This document shows, piece by piece, positions 44,455 to 51,853 of a stretch of 64,000 bases of DNA. The notes beneath the pieces are model-generated. The model was not told the origin of the DNA. It did not search any database and was given only the letters and a program-made list of their open reading frames with translations. Each line of letters starts with the position of its first letter. Position 1 is the first letter of the stretch. The stretch is from Natrinema longum (lineage in GTDB: Archaea; Halobacteriota; Halobacteria; Halobacteriales; Natrialbaceae): NCBI RefSeq assembly GCF_017352095.1, contig NZ_CP071463.1, positions 2,728,001 through 2,792,000 of the forward strand, given 5' to 3'. Position numbers and translations under genes: made by a program.

Positions 44455-45666
44455 TCAGGCGAGGACGTCGACCTCGTACCCCTCCGCGCGGAGATCCGAG
44501 AGGAAGGCGTCGACGTGGTCCGGCCCGCGCATCTCGAGTTCGATCTCGACCTCGGTGTCGCTCATCTCGACCTCGCGGGAGGTCCGGTCGTGGTGGATCG
44601 CGTAGATGTTCGCCCGGTGAGCGGTGAAGACGTCCAGCAGGTCCTCGAGCGCGCCCGGCCGGTCCTTCAGCACGGTCCGGATCTTCAGGTAGCGGCCGGT
44701 TTCGACGAGTCCGCGGACGATGACGTTAGTGAGCGTGTTGAGATCGATGTTGCCGCCACAGAGCGCGGGGACGATGATCTCTCCGTCCTCGTAGTCGAAG
44801 TGTTCGAAGAGGACGGCGGCGAGTGCGACCGCACCCGCGCCCTCGACGAGGGTCTTCGAGCGCTCGAGCAGGTAGACCAGGGCGACGGCGATTTCGGGAT
44901 CGGAGACGGTGACGACCTCGTCGACGTACTCCTGAATGTAGGGAAAGGTCCGCTCGCCGACGCTGCGGGTGGCGATGCCGTCGGCGATCGTATCCACGCC
45001 GTCGAGCGAGACCCGTTCGCCTTTCTCGAGGGACGTCGCGGCGCTCGAGGCACCCTCCGCCTGAACGCCGATCACGCGCGTGTCCGGCTTTTGCTCCTTG
45101 ATAGCCGTCGCGATGCCGCTGATCAGCCCGCCACCGCCGATCGGGACGACGACGGTCTCGACGTCGGGACAGTCCTCGAGGATCTCGAGGCCGATCGTCC
45201 CCTGCCCGGCCATGACGTACTCGTCGTCGAAGGCGTGGACGTAGGTGCGGTCTTCCTCGCGTTCGATCTCGTGGGCGCGCTCGGCGGCCTCGTTGTAGTC
45301 ACGGCCCGAGAGGACGACCTCCGCACCGTAGCTTCTGGTCGCTTTGACCTTCGAGATCGGCGCGTGTTCGGGCATCACGATCTTCGAGTCGACGCCCGAC
45401 CGCGTCGCCGCGAGCGCGACCCCCTGTGCGTGGTTGCCCGCACTCGCGGTGACGACGCCCGCATCCGTTTGCGCCGCCGAAAGCGTCGCGATCCGATTCG
45501 TCGCGCCGCGGATCTTGAACGCGCCCGTCCGCTGGAAGTTCTCCAGTTTCAGGTGGATTTCGGCCCCGGTCATCGCCGAATAGGTGTGTGACCGCTCGAG
45601 TGGCGTGTGCCGAGACGTCTCTCGGACCCGCTCGCGTGCCTCGAGGATATCGGAGAGTTCGAGCAT
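44455..45666 (-). CDS. Threonine ammonia-lyase (IlvA-like)
   Basis: PLP enzyme that deaminates threonine to 2-oxobutyrate. The 403-residue product has Lys51 in RTGAFKIRGAT, SAGNHAQGVAL, and a GGGGLISG loop, followed by a C-terminal ACT domain (about 325-403) that may mediate feedback. The start at 45666 begins the conserved LSDILEARERV. A much longer frame upstream is not conserved. It is more typical of an isoleucine/threonine enzyme than the EutB-like copy at 9757. An imperfect inverted repeat (45700-45753) lies just upstream. Confidence 0.88.
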   Translation of the reverse strand: MLELSDILEARERVRETSRHTPLERSHTYSAMTGAEIHLKLENFQRTGAFKIRGATNRIATLSAAQTDAGVVTASAGNHAQGVALAATRSGVDSKIVMPEHAPISKVKATRSYGAEVVLSGRDYNEAAERAHEIEREEDRTYVHAFDDEYVMAGQGTIGLEILEDCPDVETVVVPIGGGGLISGIATAIKEQKPDTRVIGVQAEGASSAATSLEKGERVSLDGVDTIADGIATRSVGERTFPYIQEYVDEVVTVSDPEIAVALVYLLERSKTLVEGAGAVALAAVLFEHFDYEDGEIIVPALCGGNIDLNTLTNVIVRGLVETGRYLKIRTVLKDRPGALEDLLDVFTAHRANIYAIHHDRTSREVEMSDTEVEIELEMRGPDHVDAFLSDLRAEGYEVDVLA

Positions 45667-45699
45667 ATCCCCGTCTACTCGGCGCGTAGTGTAAGGATT

Positions 45700-45753
45700 A
45701 CTGTCGGAGACCGTGAGAGCCGTTTCGGGCTCGCACCGTCGTCCGCTGACAGT
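45700..45753. promoter_or_regulatory. Imperfect inverted repeat upstream of the threonine ammonia-lyase
   Basis: ACTGTCGG (45700) is mirrored by GCTGACAGT (ending 45753), with GAGAGCC/GGGCTCG flanking a short central loop. It lies about 35-90 bases before the minus-strand start at 45666. It could be a leader hairpin or operator. No T-box or other riboswitch was recognised. Confidence 0.3.
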
Positions 45754-45925
45754 GATGTGTCGCCAGATCTGGGCAACACGACAGGGAATACAGGGAATGC
45801 ACGGCGTGTGACGTGCGAATGAGGAAGGGAACCCTGTCCATATAAAACTCATGCACCCGTGGTGAAAGTGGAATCGCAATACTGCGGCGGGATCTTGTCG
45901 GCGTCAGACGCGAGACAGACGCGTG

Positions 45926-46360
45926 TCATTCGCGGGTTCGGACGGCGATCCCAGTCCGTGACACGACCGATCGGACGCGCTCTCGAAACGACCCGCCGCC
46001 GGGCCAGGTCGCGACGACATCGAGTCGATCCGGTTTCCCGACGTATGCCCAACACTGATCGCCTTCGGCCACCCCCTCTCCCCCGTCGTCGACCGCCATC
46101 GGCACTGCGACACGGACGTACAGTCCGCGTTCGACCCCCTCGTACCGATCGAGTGCGGCGAGTTCGGTCCCGTCGACCGCGAGCAAACGCCCGTCGACGC
46201 TGCCGCCGGGTACGAGTGTCGGATAGCGGCCATCGACCCGGTGGAGTCCCTCGAGCGTCGCGTGATCGACGAAGCGATCGGCCGCTGCCGCCGGTTCCAA
46301 TTCGAGGACGGCTGTGACTCGAGCGGGATCGGTCAGGGTTCCGTAGACGAAGACGAGCAC
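45926..46360 (-). CDS. Gamma-glutamylcyclotransferase (AIG2-like) family
   Basis: A 144-residue protein. The VFVYGTLTDPARV start (residues 3-15) is the substrate cavity signature of AIG2/GGCT proteins, and a glutamate (DRYEGVERGLY) follows near residue 73, the likely general base. The GTG at 46360 was preferred. An ATG at 46447 would add 29 unconserved residues and place the start on top of the opposite promoter. Exact reaction unknown. Confidence 0.78.
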   Translation of the reverse strand: MLVFVYGTLTDPARVTAVLELEPAAAADRFVDHATLEGLHRVDGRYPTLVPGGSVDGRLLAVDGTELAALDRYEGVERGLYVRVAVPMAVDDGGEGVAEGDQCWAYVGKPDRLDVVATWPGGGSFRERVRSVVSRTGIAVRTRE

Positions 46361-46445
46361 GCCGGATCGTTCCGTCTCCGACCCCTTGCTCGTACTGCTT
46401 CGGTTCACAGTCCCGGATGGCCGTGCTCGTCGGACTACACAAAAC

Positions 46446-46475
46446 ACTTATACAACTGATTTGTGACATCTGACA
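46446..46475 (+). promoter_or_regulatory. Promoter of the PGF-CTERM protein, leaderless
   Basis: TATA-like ACTTATA (46446-46452) lies 26 bases upstream of the ATG at 46475, supporting that start over a GTG at 46463. Confidence 0.5.
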
Positions 46476-47530
46476 TGAACCGCGAGTCCCTCCTGGCCGT
46501 CGCGACGGTCGTCGTCGTGGTCGGGGCAATCACGACCCTCGCTCTCGCCGGCGCGGTGTCCGATCCCAACGAGTCCGAGACCGCGGCCGACGTCGAGGCT
46601 CCCGGCCACGTGTCGCTGACGGAAATCACGATCAGCGCCGACGAGATCAGCGGCGGCACCGCAACGCTCGCCGTCGACACGTATCTCGAGCACCGGGGCA
46701 ATCCCGTCAGGAACGTAACCGTCGTCCACCGGGCGACCGATATGCAGACCGGGCTCGTCGAGGACACCACCGAACGGGAGGTCGGGACGGTCGACGACGA
46801 ATCCGAAGTCGTCGTCTCCGGGACGGTCGCAGTTCCACGGGAGAGTGGCTACGAAATAGAAACCTTCGTCTACCACAACGGAACGCGGACCGAATCGGCC
46901 AGCCACACCGTCGAAGGCGTCGATTCGCTGACACCCGCCTACGCCGATACCGACGTCGAGTTCCACCGCTTTGGCGGGAAGTCCGGCGGGAGCCTCGCGG
47001 ACGTTCCCGCGATCAGCTACTCGGCCGCGTCGACGACCGACGAGACGGCGACCCTGGAAGTCGATAGTTATCTCACGAATACCGGTGACGACACCGAATC
47101 CGACCTCGAGCTCCAGGTGATCGCTCGACAGTCGGATTCGAACGTCGTCGCCGATTCCGCGACCGCCGAGCTGTCGGCGATCGAACCCGGGAAAACCGCT
47201 TCGCCGACCGTCGACCTCACGGTTCCCCAGGAGTACAACTACTACCTCGATGCGGTTCTCTGGCGGGACGACACCATCGTCGCCACGAACCGCGCGGTCG
47301 CGAATCTCGGTCCCGGCTCGCTGTCCGTCGACGAACCGAGCGGGTCCGAGGGGATCGAAGTGAGCGACTTTTCCAGCGACTCCGGGACGGCGACAGGCGA
47401 CGGGCGGGCCGCCGACGAAGGAGGCGACGCCGGGGACTCGAGCGTCGACGGGACGCCCGGCTTCGGGATCGCCGCCGGCGCTGTTGCACTGCTCGCGACG
47501 GCCGCACTCGCACGGAGGGTCCACGAATGA
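46475..47530 (+). CDS. Secreted PGF-CTERM surface protein
   Basis: A 351-residue exported protein. An N-terminal membrane segment/signal (about 5-28) is followed by two beta-rich CARDB-like domains (about 45-155 and 165-275), an aspartate/glycine-rich linker, and a C-terminal PGF-CTERM signal: PGFGIAAGAVALLATAALARR near the end. Archaeosortase would cut it and attach a lipid. Its stop overlaps the next gene (ATGA at 47527-47530). Confidence 0.8.
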   Translation: MNRESLLAVATVVVVVGAITTLALAGAVSDPNESETAADVEAPGHVSLTEITISADEISGGTATLAVDTYLEHRGNPVRNVTVVHRATDMQTGLVEDTTEREVGTVDDESEVVVSGTVAVPRESGYEIETFVYHNGTRTESASHTVEGVDSLTPAYADTDVEFHRFGGKSGGSLADVPAISYSAASTTDETATLEVDSYLTNTGDDTESDLELQVIARQSDSNVVADSATAELSAIEPGKTASPTVDLTVPQEYNYYLDAVLWRDDTIVATNRAVANLGPGSLSVDEPSGSEGIEVSDFSSDSGTATGDGRAADEGGDAGDSSVDGTPGFGIAAGAVALLATAALARRVHE

Positions 47531-47889
47531 CTGATACACCGACACGAACGCAGACGGAGACATCGATCGACGAGGCCGAAGAGACATCCGACCGATCGGA
47601 CGAGGTGACGGAGACGCCACAGCCGCCCGGCTCGAGTTCGACGACCGGGTTCGATGGCGGCTCCGGCACGATCCGACGCTACATCGCCTGGGGTGCCCTC
47701 GCCATCTGTTCGTTGCTGGCGGTCGTCGCCCTGATCCGGTTTTACGGCAGCGTGACGGCCGCGATCGATCTCTGGGTCGATCCCAAGTACCAGCCCCTGA
47801 TACACGCCGCGTTCAACCTCACCGTCCTGCTGACCTCCCTGATCGGCGTGTCGCTGCTGGTCCGCGAGCTGACCGATAGCCGCCGATAA
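47527..47889 (+). CDS. Small two-segment membrane protein
   Basis: A 120-residue protein with an acidic, threonine-rich first 50 residues and two membrane segments (about 55-77 and 92-113). Start overlaps the stop of the PGF-CTERM protein, so the two are co-translated. It may hold or export its partner. No family recognised. Confidence 0.7.
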   Translation: MTDTPTRTQTETSIDEAEETSDRSDEVTETPQPPGSSSTTGFDGGSGTIRRYIAWGALAICSLLAVVALIRFYGSVTAAIDLWVDPKYQPLIHAAFNLTVLLTSLIGVSLLVRELTDSRR

Positions 47890-48007
47890 GAGCCAGCGAC
47901 CACTCGCTCGCGAACTGCAGCCGAACACGGGGACGATAGCCGATCTGATCGCTATCGATCGGCGCGGAGAACGAGGGGAGGGGATCGCTGGACTCGACTC
48001 GAGGCGG

Positions 48008-49156
48008 TTACCGATCCTCGAGCGGGACGAACTCCTGATCCTGGGGCCCGGTGTAACGGGCACGCGGGCGGATGAGGCGGTTTTCCGCCTGGTACTCGAG
48101 CACGTGAGCGATCCAGCCGCCGGCACGACTCATGGCGAAGATGGGCGTGTACATGTCGATCGGGATGCCGAGCTGGTAGTAGACGGAGCCGGAGTAGAAG
48201 TCGACGTTCGGGGCGATCCCCTTCTCGGTGAGACCTTTCTCCTCGGAGAGGTACTGTTCGATCGTCGTGGTGTAGTTGTACCACTTGTCCTCGCCGTTTT
48301 CGGCGAGTTCCTTGCTGCGTTCCTGGAGGATCTTCGCGCGAGGGTCCTTGACGTTGTAGACGCGGTGGCCGAAGCCGGGGATCCGACGACCCTCTTCGGT
48401 CGCCTGCTCGACCCACTCGCGGTGGTCGAGGTCGCTCTCGTCGATCTCGATTAAGACCTCCATGACGTCCTGGTTCGCGCCGCCGTGGAGCGGCCCCGAG
48501 AGGGCGCTGATGCCGCCGGTCACGGCGCTGTAAATGTCGGCCATCGTCGACCCGATGACCATCGAGGTAAACGTCGAGGCGTTCAGCCCGTGGTCGGCGT
48601 GGAGAATGAGCGCCTGATCGAACGTCTCGGCGGCGATCTCGTCGGGTTCCTCGCCGGTCAGCATGTAGAGGAAGTTGGCGGCCAGTCCCAGATCGGGATT
48701 GGGATCGACCGGCTCCTCACCCAGCCGGTAGCGCTCGAAGGCCGCGAGCGCGGTCGGGATCTTGGCCGTGATGCGACGCCCCTTCCGGAGCGTCGCCTCG
48801 AGGTCGCCGGGGTCGGCGTCGTCTTCCGGCTCGGAGGCCGAGAACATCGAGACGGCGGTCCGCAGGGCGGCCATCGGCTGTTCGTCCGCGGCCGCGAGTC
48901 GCTCCATCGTCGCGAGCACGTCGTCGTCGACCTCGCGTTCCGCCAGGAGCGCGTCGGTAAACGGCTCGAGCTCGTCTGCCGTCGGGAGGTGACCGTGCCA
49001 GAGCAGGTACAGCACCTCCTCGTAGCTCGCGCCACGAGCCAGATCCTCGATCGTGTAGCCGCGGTAGATCAGCCGACCGGCGTCACCGTCGATCGAACTG
49101 AGCTCCGATTCGGCAACCAACACGCCCTCGAGCCCTTTCTTGAGGTCGTCAGACAT
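48008..49156 (-). CDS. Citrate synthase
   Basis: Condenses acetyl-CoA and oxaloacetate, entry to the citric acid cycle. The 382-residue product has the catalytic HADHGLNASTF and GPLHGGANQDVME histidines and IPGFGHRVYN, of the type II archaeal class. The ATG at 49156 begins the SDDLKKGLEGV strand. A TATA-like element (about 49180-49192) is about 30 bases upstream on the minus strand. Confidence 0.95.
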   Translation of the reverse strand: MSDDLKKGLEGVLVAESELSSIDGDAGRLIYRGYTIEDLARGASYEEVLYLLWHGHLPTADELEPFTDALLAEREVDDDVLATMERLAAADEQPMAALRTAVSMFSASEPEDDADPGDLEATLRKGRRITAKIPTALAAFERYRLGEEPVDPNPDLGLAANFLYMLTGEEPDEIAAETFDQALILHADHGLNASTFTSMVIGSTMADIYSAVTGGISALSGPLHGGANQDVMEVLIEIDESDLDHREWVEQATEEGRRIPGFGHRVYNVKDPRAKILQERSKELAENGEDKWYNYTTTIEQYLSEEKGLTEKGIAPNVDFYSGSVYYQLGIPIDMYTPIFAMSRAGGWIAHVLEYQAENRLIRPRARYTGPQDQEFVPLEDR

Positions 49157-49411
49157 AGTCAGGGATTTCGGACGCCAATGGAAAAGTATTATCGTTTGGC
49201 CGGTGGCGGCGGTCGGCACATTGGATGTGTGTGTTTTACCGCTTTTACGAACACGTACGGGTGGTATTTCGATGATCGAACGAACACACAGTCAATCGAT
49301 TCCCGACCGGGTACTGTAATCGTCTTTCATTGGGAATCGCTGACTACGGTCCCGCGTTCGTCGTCGCGTCTCGAACCACGTGCGAACGCCCCGGACTGTG
49401 CGGGACCGACC

Positions 49412-49786
49412 TCAATCGAGTGCTTCGACCAGTTCGACGACGTAGCCGTTCGGATCCTCGACGAACGCGACGCGGACGCCGATGTCGGCCATCGTCGTCG
49501 GCTCCGTGTGAACCGGCGGCTCCTCTCGATCGACCAGTCGCTCGAAGGTCTCGTCGGTGCTGTCGACACTGACGGCGACGTGGGCCATCGTCCCCGAGTC
49601 GGTCTCCGGTCCGTCCTCGGGATCGTATTTGAACTGGAACTCGCCGTTCTCGCCGCCGATGTAGACGTTTTCGACGCCGTCGTCGGTCGAGAACGACCAG
49701 TTCTCCTCGAGTCCGAGCGCGTCGACGTAGAACTCCCGCGTTCGCTCGAGGTCCGATACCCACAGCGCAGTGTGAATGACGTCCAT
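49412..49786 (-). CDS. VOC family glyoxalase-like protein
   Basis: A 124-residue protein with the glyoxalase/vicinal-oxygen-chelate fold: HTALWVSDLERTREFYVDAL at the start and AFVEDPNGYVVELVEAL at the end, with metal ligands His5, His about 77 (MAHVAVSV) and Glu in VVELVE. Similar to glyoxalase I of haloarchaea. No substrate evidence. Confidence 0.85.
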   Translation of the reverse strand: MDVIHTALWVSDLERTREFYVDALGLEENWSFSTDDGVENVYIGGENGEFQFKYDPEDGPETDSGTMAHVAVSVDSTDETFERLVDREEPPVHTEPTTMADIGVRVAFVEDPNGYVVELVEALD

Positions 49787-49826
49787 GTCACCGGGGAGAA
49801 CGCGGATCGTCAAAGTGGTACCGGGA

Positions 49827-50495
49827 CTACCGGGTCGAGGATTCGGTCTCCGTCTCCAGGATCGCGTCCATCAACTTCGTCTGGGCTGCTGCGAGGTGCT
49901 CGGTGAAGGTCGATCGGGCGACGTCGAGTTCCTCGGCGACATCCGTCGCGTTCGCCCCCTTCGGATACTCGAAGTAGCCCATCTCGTGGGCCGTCTCGAG
50001 GATCTCCCGCTGTCTGGTCGTGAGCGCGTCGCGGTTGACGACGACGGGATCCGCGGTGGCGTCGTCGTGGTCTTGCGTGAGTTCTTCGACGAGTACCCCG
50101 TCGAAATACATCCGCAGGTCGTCGACTATGTCGGCGATTTCGGCCAACTCGAGCGTCCGAAAGGAAAGGAGCAAGGCACCGTCCTGACCGCGGACCGACG
50201 AAACCGGGGTTCCCGTTCGCTCGATGATTTCGCAGGCACAGTCGACGCCGCTGTCGCGCTCGAATCGATAGATCGACTCCCGATCGGTGGACTGAACCGG
50301 CGTCACTTCCACGTCGGACTCCTCGCCGATCGAGGCATCCGCGGCGATGCCGAACTCCTCGACGACCGTTCCGTCGGCCGTCGCCTGAGCCGATCGGGAG
50401 ACGGAGTCGACCGGTTCGCCGGTATCCCCGGAGATATCGGCGACCGGACAGTCACCCGGTTCGTCGATGACGACCGTTGCACGAAAGCCCGTCAT
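49827..50495 (-). CDS. Bacterio-opsin activator-type HTH regulator (HTH_10)
   Basis: A 222-residue regulator. It has a CPVADISGDTG opening typical of haloarchaeal Bat-like proteins with a possible redox cysteine pair (CACEII near residue 95), then HTH_10 (about 160-215), LTTRQREILETAHEMGYFEYPK. It lies just downstream of the FrhB-like gene on the same strand, so it may respond to the sulfur/redox state handled there. Confidence 0.86.
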   Translation of the reverse strand: MTGFRATVVIDEPGDCPVADISGDTGEPVDSVSRSAQATADGTVVEEFGIAADASIGEESDVEVTPVQSTDRESIYRFERDSGVDCACEIIERTGTPVSSVRGQDGALLLSFRTLELAEIADIVDDLRMYFDGVLVEELTQDHDDATADPVVVNRDALTTRQREILETAHEMGYFEYPKGANATDVAEELDVARSTFTEHLAAAQTKLMDAILETETESSTR

Positions 50496-50581
50496 ACCGA
50501 ATCGGTACGGCCGCACGCGCCATAACCGGCCCCGGGAATTCCCGCCGGATGAAAATACCTCACACGGATCGCGCGACCCAG

Positions 50582-51853
50582 TCAGCACCACTCCTCGTAC
50601 TGGTGGACACGAGCCGGGTTCAGCGGCTCCGGCTCGCGGTCCGTCCCGTCGTAGGCTGCCCGATGGTGCTCGTAGCTGATGCCGATGCTATCGTCCGGGT
50701 CGTACTCCCGCGGGAGGATCGATTCCGCACGCCGCCGGTTCCACTCCGCCACTCTCTCGAGTGCCGCCGGCCGGTCGATCGCCGTCGTCTCGAGGCCGCC
50801 CGCGACGGCCCGATTCCAGGCGGCTTCTCCCGTTTCGGTCCGGACGATAGCGGTCGTATAGCCGTCTTCGCTGCCGACGTTGCCGACGCTGATGTCGGCC
50901 GCGCCGCCGACGAGATCGGCACACTCGTCGCAGCCGCGCAGTCCCGCCGCGTCGAACGCGTCGACGGCCGACTCGAGGAGCGACTCGCCGTTCCCGTCGA
51001 CCGCGCGAAGCCGTCCGTCGCTGATGTCGAGCGTGTCGACCGCGTCGGGATCGACGCCGAACGACTCGAGACGCGAGACCAGACGGCTGTGCTCGAAGCT
51101 ACGGGTACACATCAGCGCGACCGTGAGCGCGATGGGGTCGGCCGGCGCGTGGTCGTAGCGATCGAGCGCGGTCGCGCCCTGTATCATACAGGGTGTGCCG
51201 ACGAGCGCGAGGTCCGGGTCGTCGGTTCCGATGGCTGCGTCGGCGAGCAGCGTCTCGATCTGTCCCAGCCCCATCGTCTGGTTGTAGATGCTGCCGCCCG
51301 CCTCGAGCAGGTCCTCGCGGGAGGTCGCGAGGAACGCCTCGCCACGGAGCGGGTCGTCGTCGCACTCCCGGGCGACAACCGCGCCGTCCAGTTCGCCGCC
51401 CTCGATCAGCGCCGCGAGCAGCGCCGTTACGACGCCGCCGTCCTGTCCCGCCTCGGCGGTGTCGCCGGTCGCTCGCGCGGCGTAGGTGACCGGCTCCTCG
51501 AGGCCGCGCTCCGCCCGGGTCAGCTCGAGGTGGCGCTCGTAGCGCAGGCCGCTGCGGGGACAGAAGTCCCAGCAGCGCGAACAGCCGGTACACATCTTGA
51601 CGAGGGTGGGTCGGCCCTCGTCCTCGTCGATGCCGATGGAGTCGGAGGGACAGGCGGCGACACACGAGGCACACTGGATACAGCGGTCGGCCTCGATGAC
51701 GGCTTCGTCCAGGTCCCTGAACCAGATCTTGCCGGGTGCCTCGGCGACGTCGCGGTCCTGTTCGCGCGGGTCTTCGCCGACGCCCTTGACGCCCGCTTGC
51801 GGGACGCCGGGACGGGGACCGCTCGCCGCGTCCGACGGGTTCGTACCCGACAT
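50582..51853 (-). CDS. FrhB-type F420/ferredoxin oxidoreductase subunit
   Basis: A 423-residue iron-sulfur flavoprotein-like subunit. Two [4Fe-4S] motifs lie at Cys58-61-64-68 (CIQCASCVAACP) and Cys88-91-94-98 (CTGCSRCWDFCP). The remainder is the FrhB/FdhB N- and C-terminal domain pair of coenzyme F420 hydrogenase beta subunits. The first 45 residues are acidic and unconserved. It abuts the rhodanese-sulfite reductase stop (51853/51854), so the pair is an operon. In methanogen Fsr an FrhB half is fused to sulfite reductase, which suggests F420H2 as electron donor here. Confidence 0.87.
   Translation of the reverse strand: MSGTNPSDAASGPRPGVPQAGVKGVGEDPREQDRDVAEAPGKIWFRDLDEAVIEADRCIQCASCVAACPSDSIGIDEDEGRPTLVKMCTGCSRCWDFCPRSGLRYERHLELTRAERGLEEPVTYAARATGDTAEAGQDGGVVTALLAALIEGGELDGAVVARECDDDPLRGEAFLATSREDLLEAGGSIYNQTMGLGQIETLLADAAIGTDDPDLALVGTPCMIQGATALDRYDHAPADPIALTVALMCTRSFEHSRLVSRLESFGVDPDAVDTLDISDGRLRAVDGNGESLLESAVDAFDAAGLRGCDECADLVGGAADISVGNVGSEDGYTTAIVRTETGEAAWNRAVAGGLETTAIDRPAALERVAEWNRRRAESILPREYDPDDSIGISYEHHRAAYDGTDREPEPLNPARVHQYEEWC

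Noticed and set aside
43450-45591. 713-codon + strand frame
   Set aside because: Antisense to both the FemAB-like and the threonine ammonia-lyase genes. No protein-like features.
45859-46317. + strand frame after a TATA-like CATATAAAAC near 45838
   Set aside because: Arginine-rich and mostly antisense to the gamma-glutamylcyclotransferase gene. No conserved motif.
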